Notes: generated by a model from the letters alone, not told the origin. Positions 1 to 11,600 are shown, counted from the stretch's first letter. The stretch: DNA of 64,000 nucleotides from Rachycentron canadum (GCA_038496675.1 CM076656.1:20450897-20514896); one strand, 5' to 3'. A program made the numbers and translations.

Positions 1-1759
1 TTCATCAGAGTTTTATTTTAAGTTGACAAGAACAGATTGGAAAGTCGTTTTCTCCCCACAGAGTTGATTCAGCTCCGTATAGCAGCTGTTCAGGACTAAT
101 AAAAGTGTTAAATTAACTCTGATGTGTATAAATCTGCACATATATTACTAGTGACACACTGAAGTGTTGATTTTTAACGCTCCCCACTGTGTGTGTAAAG
201 TCTGGAATATGAGCTTGTATCATTAGTAAAATGATTTGACGCCGCCTCAGTGCTAATGTTCTGTTTCTCTGTCTGGTTATATGGTCTGTGTTTACTTTAT
301 GGAGAACAGTTTGTTTATAGCAAAGAGAAGAAGCTATTTATGTGAGCACAGTGGAAATGACTGAATATTTTTCTCTCCTCTTGGTAATCGAAGAAGGAAG
401 AAGAATCTGTGCCTAATGACCCCTGTACTTTCCTCCGGGAGCTGCTGTGTAAATACGAAAAGACTCAACAGGCTGTCTTAGTGAATGCATGCTGTTATTA
501 ATCTTGTTATTGTATTATTTTTGGGTGGGAAAATGGGAATGAGCAAGGAGGAGGTCCGGATGAGGCTGCAAACACGGTGATGGGGGCGGACAGGTTGTTC
601 AGCTGAAACCCTGCAGTTATTTTTGGTCTGAATTTGGTTCTAAATGCCCGTATTGTTTTATGTTTTTCACGCATGAGTGCTGGACAATGTTCTGGGGTCT
701 CCTCTCGTACCAGACATCTGTTCGTCTGTCAGGCCTCACCAGGAGGGTGCTTTATGGCTCCAGACACATACTTATAAAAACACATGCACACATACGTTCA
801 GAAATGCAGGAGCAGACATGAGACTCTTAGTGTCTCTCATGTAACACAAAATGTTGTTCTACTGTGAAAACAACAGGAATGTACATGCACAGCCGTCGTT
901 AGCAAGCTTGGACAAACATGTTTGTTGGCAGGCTAACATCTAGTTGTTGGAGAGATGGCATGAGAAGATGATGGCCATCCTCGCAGTTTACTATATTATG
1001 AACAATAGACCTGGATAAGAGCAATACAAGGCCTTAAGTATTCAGAACCAGCCATTCCTTATTAACAGCTTATTTTATTCAACAGAACATACAAAACCTA
1101 GTATTTTGATCACGCTTCTCTAAAACAGCTGGATTAAAGAAACATTAAATCCCTCAAAGACATTACGAAAGATGTTTTCCAACCAGATGTCAGGGGATTT
1201 TGATTTTAATACCAGCTAAAACCACTGAAAATCAGTTTAAATGTCTTTCTGTATTCCTGAAATTGCTGTAGTTTGTAATTATTGTTTGGTGCAATGGAGA
1301 TTTAATACCAACGTAGGTGGCAGTACATACACAATGTAATATGTAATATTCTTTCACTGCTAATTGTATGTAACAGATGTGCAGGCTTTTTTTTGCAGGA
1401 AACAACTTCCTCTCTTCCAGTTGTAATTATAATAATTAAACTGGGACAGTAGATAATAACAGGCTGTGCAGAAACTATCAGCACCCTCATCAGACACATG
1501 CTGTCTTCTGTAAATAGCCTCCATTTATCTGTTGCCATCCAAACCACATGTAGGAATATATTACTTTCTGCTCTATGCAGTAAGGAATGACTGACCGAGA
1601 CAAGATGAGACGAGATCGTGTAATGAAACAAGAAACGTCAGTGACGTTCATGCACCTCATAAATGTAGGAGGACAAGTTCTGCCCTCTGCCCTCTCCTCT
1701 TCACACCTGCGTATGACATCCTGGGCTGTGGCCAAGCAGTAAAAAGAGACCACATAGAG

Positions 1760-1760
<1 letters not shown>

Positions 1761-1844
<84 letters not shown>
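1761..1844. repeat. (TG)n microsatellite, about 42 units
   Basis: Uninterrupted TG dinucleotide run of about 84 bases. An apparent poly-threonine/histidine reading frame across it on the minus strand is an artefact of the repeat. Confidence 0.97.
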
Positions 1845-1848
<4 letters not shown>

Positions 1849-1919
1849 AAATGGTGCTCTTTAGTCTCCTGACAGTTGGCTCAGTTGTCATAGAGAGCAA
1901 TCTGATTTGATGGGTTTAT

Positions 1920-2140
1920 TCTCTTTGAGAATTTCTCCTCTAACACCCTAACATGCCAAACTAGCACTTTCTATGCACTTTGTTGCTAAAACTCCAAGCA
2001 CTTATTTCAATAAATGTAAAACCTAGTACTAACGCCGAGGTTCCCTAAAGCACTGAAGCTTTAGTGATATCCCTCACTTGTAGGTCACTTTGGATAAAAG
2101 TGTCTGCCAAATGTGTAAATGGTATATAAATGTAAAAATC
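1920..2140 (+). mobile_element. Truncated L2-clade LINE (or LINE-derived SINE) 3' tail
   Basis: The segment ends in the conserved 3' tail of fish L2-type retroelements. A six-base stem (CACTTT at 2086-2091, AAAGTG at 2097-2102) closes a GGATA loop, followed by TGTCTGCCAAATG and an A-rich TGTAAATG-like tail. This hairpin with a GGAUA loop is the reverse-transcriptase recognition structure described for eel UnaL2 and its SINE partners. The left limit is uncertain and no reverse transcriptase sequence is present, so this is a 5'-truncated copy. Confidence 0.7.
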
Positions 2141-2409
2141 CTCAATCTGCCGAATGGCCTAGTTCAGAATGCTTTACATTAAATAACAGGATTATAACTA
2201 TTAACATGGGAGCAATATTTCAATCCTGCAACTGGAACTGCAACTAAAAATTGGGTTAACTTCAAACATTTTATACACTGCTGGGTATATCAAGCTATAA
2301 GAATCCTTCATAATTCATTAGTTGATTATGTCATTAACCACAGAAACTAAAGACACTGTGAAGAAGATTTGCCCTGAGAATGTAGTGATGTTGAGATATA
2401 AAATTACAC

Positions 2410-2410
<1 letters not shown>

Positions 2411-2470
<60 letters not shown>
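2411..2470. repeat. (TATC)15 microsatellite
   Basis: Sixty bases of uninterrupted TATC tetranucleotide. A predicted isoleucine/tyrosine/leucine/serine repeat peptide over it is not a gene. Confidence 0.97.
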
Positions 2471-2775
2471 ACTTTCAAGGTGTGTGATTTTTCCTGGCGT
2501 GCTGTCATATGTTCATTTCCATGTTTCATCAGTGACTCCACTCTGACCTGTTACTGTAACTATTAATGAACGTCATATTAAATAGGTTGAGATGTGGCGA
2601 CACCGTGTGGACAAGAGTGTTAATATTACAACCCTGTGAAAACAGCTGATTTTTCTCTAATTTTACAAAAATGTTTTTATTCCTGATCCTCATCCAACGA
2701 GGCTGAGTTTTCTCGTGCCGTGTGTTGGGGAGACGCACGATGGTGCAAAGTGTCTTTGTTTACGTTTTGTTTTTT

Positions 2776-2805
2776 GTGTGACGTGTGACGCGGGGCGTGA
2801 CGACA
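2776..2805. promoter_or_regulatory. Cluster of TGACG motifs in the mydgf promoter or 5' UTR
   Basis: Three GTGACG-type motifs lie within 30 bases, about 75-100 bases before the mydgf start codon, inside a CpG-rich stretch. The first (2779-2785) is TGACGTG, the core bound by ATF6/XBP1/CREB3-type bZIP factors. For a gene encoding an ER-lumenal/secreted protein this fits control by the unfolded-protein response or secretory load. Which side of the transcription start it lies on cannot be told from sequence. Confidence 0.4.
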
Positions 2806-2877
2806 CTCACAGTCGACGGGGCACCTGAAGAACCGGGGCTGCCACTGCCGGTGAGCGAGCGACCGGAGCGGGAAGAG

Positions 2878-4537
2878 ATGGCGACTGAAATGAGCTTCAG
2901 TGTTGTGAACTTGGTTTTTCTGCTCGTGTTCGTCTCCGCCGCTGCGTCCGATCCGTCCGAGCGGATGAAGACGGTGGAGTTCAACGTCAAACCGGGCGGA
3001 GTGGTTCACACTTTCACCGAGGGAATAGTAAGTTCCCGCGACAAGTATCCTCTTCATTTAGACTCTGTTGGCTCAAGTCTTTAAACGCCACCTTATCCAC
3101 AGGCTCAGGTCAGGCTCAGTTTAATGTTTACCGACCTCTCCAAGTTTAGATGTAGTCCAGTCCCCTGTGTATGTCTCTGATCCCGCTCATTGCTCCTGAT
3201 TATTTAGTGATTAATCCACTGACAACGTCACCAAACGTATTAGAAATGGCTCCGCGTTTAACATGTCGTGTATCTACCGTTAAACTGGCGCACGTTTCGT
3301 GTATTTGACAGTTATCACGCCGTAAAGGAAAATAAACTACATTCACTGTGGTCGCAGAGTGATGACGACACAGCCCGTGAGCGGCTGACACGTCGGTGCC
3401 ACAGCGGCTCCGCTGATTGGCTGAGAGCCGATGAATGGGAGCCGCTGTCGTAGTTCAGTTTAATGTCTGTGCGTTAAGATTTTACTGTCAATTATTCATT
3501 TTTATTTTTGTCTGTTAATTGTTCTAAGCCAGTAAATAAAACAGGCTCAAAAAAAAAAAAATAACGTCTATCAAAATTTGGCCGTTTCCCCAGCAGACAT
3601 TTTGACTTGTTATAGCAGAAAAAGCACTGGTGTTTCTAACATTAATGGTGGCTCTGGGTGTAAGCATATAATATAATATATATATATAATAACATGTCAG
3701 GCATCACAATATAGCAAATCTGAAGTAAACAAACCGATATTCCCATGACACTGTGGCAAATTTTTAGGCACTAAAAGTAAAGAGGGGTGTTACACCACTG
3801 ATAGTTCGTATTTATCAATTATTTTTACAACAGAAAAAAAAAAAAAGTCAAATCAAATGTGACCATGTTTTACCTTTAAAACATCACCAGTTCCCCTCAG
3901 TCTTCAGTCTCTTCGTCTGACTTCGTGATGCTGAGATGGGGGGGGCATGGGGCCATGTGGGGGCCAGACCATCTGCTGCAGGGCCGCATGTTCTTCTTGT
4001 CACTGAAGATGATTCGTCATGACTCTGGCTGTGTGTTTGGGGCCACTGTCATGTTATAAAATGAATTTTGGACTGACCAGATGCCTCTGTGATGGCACTG
4101 TGTCAGAGAAGAGTAGAATCCACAGTTTAACACTGATTTCTCATTCACAATAACAGAGACGTTAAACTGGCACGTGTAAATGAATGAATTGAGCAGCAGC
4201 CTTTTCCCTCCTGTTCAAGTAATTGATAGTTTAATAATGAATGTAATATGCAGATTTAACTGTGCACTAACTACCACTGTGTTATACTCTTTTATTACAG
4301 AGAGATTATAAATGCTCATTCACTTATGCTTCACAAGGGGGAACCAATGAGGTGAGCCTCTCTCTCTCTCTCTCTCATTGTCAGCCTATTACTGATTAAT
4401 CATATTATTGATTTTTAATTACAGCTTGTTTAAAGCATGATTGTTCTTCTGCTTTTGTGCCAAACAGCAATGGGTGATGAGTGTGGGCCTCAGTGATGAT
4501 GACGTGCTGTTTTCCTGCTCTGTGTGGAGGTGAGACG

Positions 4538-4578
<41 letters not shown>

Positions 4579-7500
4579 CTTCAGCTCAGTGACCCTGATG
4601 TTCAGCGTCTCTTCGATGCCCCATCTGTCTTTGTTCACGCTGAGTTGGGTTCTTTGATTTTAGTTAATTGTGACAGTCGCAAGAGTCATAAAAAGAGAAA
4701 TAAACCAACAAAGTTTCCAACAACAAATTAATTCAATGCGGCTTTCAATAAATGGATGAGTGTATGTAAACGACTTCAAGTTGATAACAAATGCTTCCTT
4801 TTCGTTTGTGTCAGACCTCAGGGGAAATCCTACCTGTTCTTCACTCAGTTCAAAGCTGAACTGAAGGGAACCAAAATTGAATATGCCAACGCATATGTAA
4901 GTATAAAGAAACACTGTCATATACTGTTCTATGCAAATGTTTTTATGGCATCAATTTGCCAGTTTGACCTCTGGCAACTGAAAACCTAATTTTGGGTAAT
5001 GTGTAGGTTTCTTTTTCAACTGCTGCTGAGCTTAAAACTGCCAGTAATGGTATCTAGCCATTTAATAAAGGAATTAAATATCAGTATTATTATCAACTGC
5101 ATATAACATGACTTATATATATTATATATATATATTATTATATATATTAGTCAGTAATCCTAGAATGTGTGTGAGATTGTCATTTCTAGGCAAAGCACCA
5201 TTGTTAAGTAGCTCCCATTCATTTATAACACAAAACAAGTTAACATAATATAATGAATAATAATGAAAATAAACAGAAAATCTTCTTCACTGAAACAACC
5301 CACTAACTAGTATGTACTTTATCTTACACACTGGACTAATCCTCTCATTAGTTTGTAGTTTCTCTTAAAAACATTACACAGTCCTCAATGTTGTAATTTG
5401 CTCTGAGCCAAATTGCACCACAGCCTGCAAAATATAGTTATTAACACTCTTGCACCACATGACGAACCCTCTCCTGTGTTTTGCTCCTACTGAGTGATTA
5501 GTTGGAGTGGAGCTTGTGCTGGACAGCAAAAGAGCTCACAGGACTTTACAAGCTAACAAAGACAAAGTGTAGTAAAGAGTCTTTCCCTGATAGTACCTCG
5601 CTGTTTCAGGCACCCTGTCAGCAAAGAGATTAAAGCTTCTTGTTCGGAGCCCAAATCATTTCAGAGGGGAAGAATTTAAAGTGTCTGCACAAGTGTCAGA
5701 AAATCAAGGCAAAATGTTGTTGACGATCATTTTTGCATGGCCTGCAAGAAATAAACCATCCACCTATGCACCAGCTATACAGCCACACATTTTCCATGGT
5801 GGGTGGGTTTTTCGGTCTTGCAGTTTCCCAACTTGGTGGAAAAGAGATGGACACAGCTGTTTGTTGCTTTGCCGCCGTGGGCCTCTTTCCTGGATGTGTA
5901 TATGTAAATGCATGTAGTATTCATGTATAAATAGGGTTCAGGTGTCACCAAACTCACCTTGTCAGACTGTTATAAAGGTCATTTAGCTCAGAGATGTGGG
6001 GGGAATGTCAGCACAGCTGCAACCAAATGTTATTTTCATCATTGATTTATGTATTGCTCATTTTTCTGATTTTGTTTTTTAAGGGCATACCCTTTAAAAT
6101 TTGGAAAATGTGCATCTCAATATCCCAAAACCCAGGAAGACTTCTACTAAATTCTCGTTTTGTGTGTTCAGCAGTGCACAACAGAGATATTCAGTTCACG
6201 ATATCAATCAGAGAAAAGCAGTGAATGCTCCCATTTGAGAATCTGGAACCATGTAATGCTTCACACTTTGGCCTGATAAATACCTCAACCAATTCATCAG
6301 CTTTCAAAATGTTTACAGATTAATGATTTGTAAATTGTTTCAGCTCTAAATTTAATTAAATTAAAAAAACTTATGCTTCTTTTTTTTTTGCCAAGCCATA
6401 AGTCGGCGTTATCAAACTCGCAGCCAACAAAGTGTCTTCTCCTAGAAGTTTTAATTTCCCCAAATTAATTAGATAAAATTTTCTCCAGACGTCTGGCTCT
6501 GGAGAACCAGGTGTCACTTTGCATCATCTCAGAGACAAAGAAATCCAGAGCAGAATTAAATAAAACATGCTGCCACTTATACTTAAGACCTGTCTTTTGC
6601 TTTAATACACATCCCCTCCTCTTAAATTCATGTCTCCATGGAAACCTACGATGTGTTTTGGATGGTTTGAGCTACACACTGGTTCGTACCAAAAACAAAC
6701 GGAGACAGTCAAAGCAACACAAAAACTTTTATTTGTCCTAGAAGTCGACCTCAGGATGGCCGTGTCATTGCACATAATGTTTCATGGAAGGTTAATGTCT
6801 GAGCTCAGTCACTTAGCGGAGGTCTGCCGTGTCTGATGTGGTCGCCGGTGAAGTGAAGCACACCTTGACACGCCTCCTTCCCCCAGCAAGGACAGTCCTG
6901 ACATTCTGTCATTAGTGAGAGCACATGTTTCCTCCTCCTGCTCTGGCTCCGTGCACTGCAAGTAGAAGGCAAACACACAGAAAATAACTTCACTAAGTGA
7001 TGGGACAGGAAAACTTTGCATACACAAACAGAGACACCTGCCACCCCCCCCACCACCACCACCACACAGCATCTCCTTGACCTTGTCGTCACATCCTCCA
7101 ACCTTCCCGGACCGTCTGTTGCAGGAAAAAAAAAAAAAAAAACCCAAATTGTCATCTGCTGTGCCGCCTCTCATCCTGTTTATTTTTCTGTCTTTGTTCC
7201 ATCCTCCTCTTCCTCACCGCTGCTGTTTGTGTCTCCAGTCGCAGGCAGCGACGGCAGGACAGAATGATGTGCCTTTGAAGCCGGAGGAATTTATCGTAGG
7301 AGACTCAACAGGTAAGAAATTGATTGTATTTCCAAGTGTTCAATCAGCTTTTCTCTGCTTGTCAGGTCACTCTTTCTTTCTCTCTCTCTCTTTCTCTGCC
7401 TCCCTCCTTGTCTCTGTCACGTTGCAAGTTCCCTGCTGATTTCCCTCTCAAGCATATGCTCCAGCTGTGAGTGGGTTGCCATTTGTCCCTGTAGCATTAT

Positions 7501-9791
7501 TTGTTGTTCAGTTCCTACAGAAAATCCCCCCACAGTGGCTTCAGTTCCAGACTGCGATTAGCAGCAAGTCACACAAACACCAATTTACTGTAACTGCCGT
7601 TTGCAGCAGATTAGACACAACAGTGCAGAGGCTTACATGCCCAAAAACTCTGCAACTATCACAGACACAAGGATAATCCCACCTCTGGAAAACACCTGTC
7701 ATAATTTTTAGGGATGGATGTTTTAATAGTTGTGCACTTGGTAAATTTCCCTTTTTTTCTTTTTTTTTAGATGCCACAGAAGTAAATTATGAACTTGGTC
7801 TCAAAATATAAATGTGTTGATTTTAAGCAGGCTGCAGACTCGTCCACAGACAGAATCATAGACATAGAAGAAAGAAAAGTAATTGCACTTCAGACCTTAG
7901 ACTGTAAATGAGATGGACGTAGCCTCCGTGATTTCTGAGGAGCAGTTCTGAAGCTCAAAGTGAGCTGCTCCACCGTTGCCATCTTGGCAGGGCCTGACTT
8001 TGCCCAACATCCAACTAATCCATAAATGGACAAAGGGGAGGAGCGTGTGTGGTGCTGAGACTTCGGTGCATATGGGTTTTGGCAGGTTCACCCACCTGTC
8101 ACTCAACGGTCAACGGTTGTTGCTTTGCGCCACCTACAGGCAATGAGGATTTTTTTTTTTTTTTTTTACATCTTAAGTTGTTATGTTTTTGCATTTTTTA
8201 TAAATCAAACACTGGCTTCTACTCGCTGTCACAAATCCATATGAACACCCAATTCAAGTTTGTTAAACAAGTTAAAAAGACAGAGAGAAAGTTGAGTTTT
8301 TGTAAGTTAATTTATTTGTTATTACCCTTTCAATCATTTTTGAGCTGAACTAAGTTCTCAGTTTCACTACATAACAACAGATGTATATAAACCAACAGTT
8401 TACACCCACGTTCATATTCAAATATGAAGCACTTGGAACAACAGAGTCAGCTTGCATTGCTAATTTGTTTCTCTCTGTAACCTTCCCCTTTTCCTTTTTT
8501 CTTTTCTTTTTTTTCAACAAATATAAATCTGGTTTGGACCGAAGTGTCTTGAGCCTACTGCAGCATCTCTACAAAAAAATAGAGTAATCTGATAAGATAC
8601 CTGTAGTATTATATTACAGTTAGATAGTGTCGTTAAAAGTGTGAAAGGCTGAGGAATTTCCCACAACATCTGGACATAAATAGTTTTTATACAAACGGGG
8701 AAATAAATCACAGGTTGATACAGATTAATGATGAGGGTGGTTTTACTGCAGTAGATCAGTTTATGTGAGTCAAAATAAATGACAGTGAGCATGTTCATGG
8801 TAAAATCTGGTTAGGGTCGGCCAACCCATTCATCCACAGTGATGTGAGGAGGAGCAGGTACAGTGTGAGCAGAATGAACTCTACAGTCTTCCTCATTCAG
8901 CAGAGAATACGATCTACTGAGCAGAACTGTTTCATTTTTAGGTTGAATAAAACGTCAAACACACAAACGGCAGCTCTGAAAAGAGAACAGATGCACTTCC
9001 ACAAGTGTCAAAATTGCAGCAGCTATTAAATCCCTCGGTTTTAGATGGTTCACATCTACATCTGCTGCTCAAATCTTCCTGCTGCTGTCACTTTACTCAG
9101 CAACAGGCAGTGTAGCTTCGACCGAGCAAGCAAGTCTGAAACCGCTGCCTCTGCAGCCCTGCATTCAGATGTTGATGCAGGCTGGGTTCAGGTCATAGAC
9201 TGTACACTGACCATCACAGGGCGACTCCACTGGTTGTAAAAAGTAGTCAGATTGTATTGAAGTCTATGGGGAAACTAGCCCTAGTTCTCACTGGATTTAT
9301 TGTCTCAGTAAACGTTTTCCTAATGTCTTTATGGTCCCAGTCTCTAGTTTTAAGTCTTCTTCAATACAACATGATGTTCATTTTTTAAATTGTGGTAGAT
9401 CTGACCTGCTCTGTGCTTTCTCAGGCAGGTCACATTGTGTGGTACAGCCTGTCGACCACACAGAAGATCATGATCATCATGTTGTATTAAAGAAGACTTG
9501 AAACTAGAGACTGAAAACATTTACTGAGGTGATAAATTAAGTGAGAAGTAGGGTCATTTCCCCATAGATTTCAATACAATCTGACTAATCTTTACAACCA
9601 GTGGAGTCGTCCCCTGATGGCCACTAGATAAATACAGGTTTAAGACAACAGTCTCTGGTTTTCAGGTGCTTTTCATCACTGACACTGTGTCCCTTCACTT
9701 CTGACCTCTAGTGACCCACAACGATGGAAAGTTCAGCGCTCAGCTCTCCAAACTGACCGCCATCGGACGGACGCAGCACGACGAGCTGTAA
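2878..9791 (+). CDS. mydgf: Myeloid-derived growth factor
   Basis: Six coding exons: 2878-3027, 4301-4351, 4468-4529, 4815-4896, 7239-7311 and 9712-9791. All have GT-AG introns and join in frame to 165 residues (human 173). Residues 1 to about 24 form a signal peptide with a hydrophobic core (VVNLVFLLVFVSAAA). Family-specific blocks are VKPGGVVHTF, FTYASQGGTNEQW and the PQGKSYLFFTQFKAEL stretch. Cys55 and Cys84 keep the 29-residue spacing of the disulfide pair in the human protein. The protein ends in HDEL, an ER-retrieval signal for KDEL receptors; the human end is RTEL. MYDGF is a paracrine factor that promotes survival and angiogenesis in mammalian heart repair. The start at 2878 is the first ATG in frame with the signal peptide and has a G at -3. 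The gene is tail to tail with the next two genes. Confidence 0.96.
3028..4300 (+). other. mydgf intron 1
   Basis: Begins GTAAGT and ends TTACAG. It contains short A runs and a small AT dinucleotide patch near 3670. Nothing gene-like was seen. Confidence 0.8.
4358..4376. repeat. (TC)n microsatellite just after mydgf exon 2
   Basis: A short CT run starts six bases inside mydgf intron 2, immediately beyond the GTGAGC donor. It could act as a pyrimidine-tract binding site near the splice site, but this is only position-based. Confidence 0.85.
4541..4576. repeat. (AC)n microsatellite in mydgf intron 3
   Basis: Thirty-six bases of AC dinucleotide directly downstream of the exon 3 donor. Confidence 0.95.
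4897..7238 (+). other. mydgf intron 4
   Basis: A 2.3 kb intron with an AT-rich tract at about 5110-5150, an A18 run near 7125 and a CCACC-rich patch at 7030-7060. Open frames here lack splice context and recognisable domains. No gene was seen. Confidence 0.7.
7899..8140 (+). repeat. Fragment of an abundant teleost interspersed repeat
   Basis: Contains the block ATGGACGTAGCCTCCGTGA, then GCTGCTCCACCGTTGCCATC and AATGGACAAAGGGGAGGAG. The same block order occurs in reverse orientation at about 35.7-36.06 kb in this window. I recognise it as a common fish repeat, probably the outer part of the same foldback family as the element at 9.2-9.6 kb, but cannot give a Repbase name. Confidence 0.6.
9211..9620. 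mobile_element. Foldback (long inverted repeat) non-autonomous element
   Basis: The left arm (about 9211-9376) and right arm (about 9475-9620) are reverse complements with small indels. The ends CCATCACAGGGCGACTCCAC and GTGGAGTCGTCCCCTGATGG match, as do the inner borders around CATCATGTTGTATT. A spacer of about 100 bases separates them. No coding capacity is present. This is a MITE-like or foldback repeat inside the last mydgf intron. Confidence 0.75.
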
Positions 9792-10060
9792 CTGGTCAGA
9801 AGTCGGACTCGGCTTTGGTCACGTTTTGACCAATCAGAGCAACTTGATGAGCTGAGTCGAGCTGAGTCCTCTGTTCCAGCTCAGAGGTCAATGAAGGATG
9901 GATGACAGACTTTTTCTTAAGTGACAACCAAATACTGAAGCAGGACGACACCAATGTCGCCTTTGCAGCACAATGTCAGTACATTAATTACCTGGGATTT
10001 TCTTACCATAATGGATTTATGCTACTTGGGACAAAGAATAAAACAGGAAGGCATCAGTTC
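9792..10060 (+). other. mydgf 3' UTR with polyadenylation signal
   Basis: Sequence after the TAA stop runs to an AATAAA hexamer at 10037-10042, the first canonical signal after the stop. The cleavage site is expected 10-30 bases beyond it. The limits are inferred from the hexamer only. Confidence 0.6.
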
Positions 10061-10110
10061 AGTGTCCTGTTTAGTTGGGGTTTTTTTTTCCTAGTTAAAA
10101 TTCTGCCAGA

Positions 10111-10335
10111 AAGATAAAGTGCTTCCATAGTTGTTTCTTAGTTTATGAGATTTACAGAGAATAAATCTGCCCTGATCCACTGGGGACGTATGTGAATGTA
10201 TAGAAGATCAGTGTCTGGGGGTTTGTAGAGTATAGATAACATATTTAGAGTAGGGAGGGATTTATCCATCTTGTGTAATCCTGAGAGGAAAGTGAGTAAT
10301 CTCCAATATCGGCATCGCACACACATAAACAATTA
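10111..10335 (+). repeat. Dispersed repeat, copy 1 of a diverged pair
   Basis: Shares the ordered blocks GATAAAGTGCTTCCAT, GTATAGA(A/G)(G/C)A, GGAGGGATTTAT(C/T)CATC and the following 20-30 bases with 11983-12195 in the same orientation. Family not identified. Confidence 0.55.
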
Positions 10336-11109
10336 CATTTTCTTATTCTGTCGTGAGCTGCTGTTGAGACGTCATCATCTTTGTTTCCCATCATCTGTTC
10401 AACAGATGAACCTGAAGGCCCCACAGTTGATCCTAACTCACAGATTGGTATTATTTGTGATAACTTTGTGTGGTTTTCTTGTTTTTGGCCTTAAGTAATA
10501 CTTGTAATTGGGCAGATAGCAGCTTCATCATATGATATTAAGAGAACAATGAACAGTCTACACTGACGATCATGTTTTTGAACACCCTATACAGCTTTTT
10601 TAGTCAAATCTGAAAGAATATAAATGTAAAATAGAAAATATGGAGCTATGAAGGCATGGAGCCTTCGAAGTCCTGAGAGATGACGCATCTGATAGTTTAT
10701 ACACATCAGAAAGTCTTATTGATCATCTTATCAGATCAAAGCTCTAGAAATAAGGCCCACTGTCGATCAGTTGTACTCATTTTACAATGTTGTGGTCCTC
10801 AGACCACACCAGATGTTACACGGAGATGTGAGGGCAACAGTGAGCAACAGTCTGATTTCCTGCTTCAAGATAAAAATACATCACTGGGACACGAGGAGCT
10901 GCTCAATGAGTTCAGTTTTATTAGAAATATTACACACCTGTAGCTATTTCACAAAAAAATCTTATTTCTGTTAAGTTTCTATGAGTTTTAGGTTATTTTA
11001 GCGAACTTTCAGTGGCGTTGTGTAAAGGCTAAAACGGTGTGGCTCTTGAACCGTTTGTTTCATCCTTCAGAGTCATGTGTGGATCAGTGAAGATATTGTG
11101 CATGTTTCA

Positions 11110-11600
11110 GAAGTGCATCATTATTATAGCCCCCCTCCTCCTCCTCTCCCTGCTCTTATGTAGTGGGAGTGGGATTGCCTTTATCTTCCTTACACTCATC
11201 CAACCCGCTTAGATCCACACGAGGCGTCCAGAGGATGAGTTCTGGGGATTGATTTCAGATTTGAGGATTGTGCTGATTTGATTCTGCGCTCGGATTATTT
11301 TCTGAGGTTCCTACCTTGTTTGGTCTCGGTTTGGTTTCTCTCATCTGTCTGGAGGTGATCCTTTGGAGTTGGGGAAATGCTCAGCAGGGGTATTTGCGTG
11401 TCCCTTTTTGCCCGTCCGGGATCACGACAGGAAATAACCACGTTCAGATCCTGACTCGTAGTGCAGGGGGAAAAAAACAAAACAACAACACACAAGATGT
11501 TACTCATTTTGTACATGTTTTCTTTTTCTACGTCTTGATTGTTCTGATTCATGATGAAATGTGATGGATGTTTCAATAAAGACATGTTGTCACTGCTCTG
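11110..11600 (+). other. Possible terminal exon of an unknown + strand transcript
   Basis: A segment less AT-rich than its flanks ends in AATAAA (11575-11580) followed by a TGT-rich stretch, as at a real poly(A) site. The 82-codon frame inside it starts at TTG, not ATG. It has no homology I recognise, so if transcribed it is probably a long non-coding RNA. No donor partner exon was identified. Confidence 0.25.

Larger units (their letters stand above)
1..2740. other. Intergenic region left of mydgf
   Basis: No exon-like coding sequence with splice sites was recognised on either strand. The stretch is AT-rich and holds an L2-type LINE tail near 2.1 kb, a long TG microsatellite and a TATC microsatellite, each listed separately. 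In human the neighbour beyond MYDGF on this side is DPP9, but no DPP9-like exon was seen. Confidence 0.6.
7312..9711 (+). other. mydgf intron 5
   Basis: A 2.4 kb intron starting GTAAGA and ending CCTCTAG. It carries two dispersed-repeat pieces, at about 7.9-8.14 kb and 9.21-9.62 kb, listed separately. The rest shows nothing. Confidence 0.75.

Noticed and set aside
1490..1900. A 136-codon minus-strand frame rich in threonine/histidine.
   Set aside because: Its core is the translated TG microsatellite; the flanks show no gene features.
2677..3057. A 126-codon ATG-started frame antisense to mydgf exon 1.
   Set aside because: It lies entirely opposite a CpG-rich coding exon and promoter, where antisense frames arise by composition. 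No splice sites or similarity support it.
6805..7174. Two minus-strand frames of 116 and 121 codons in mydgf intron 4.
   Set aside because: They run through a T homopolymer and a GGTGG simple repeat in two frames at once, which indicates low-complexity DNA and not a gene.
11316..11564. An 82-residue frame with a hydrophobic start resembling a signal peptide.
   Set aside because: The start codon would be TTG and the later part is low-complexity asparagine/phenylalanine. It is kept only as part of a possible non-coding terminal exon.
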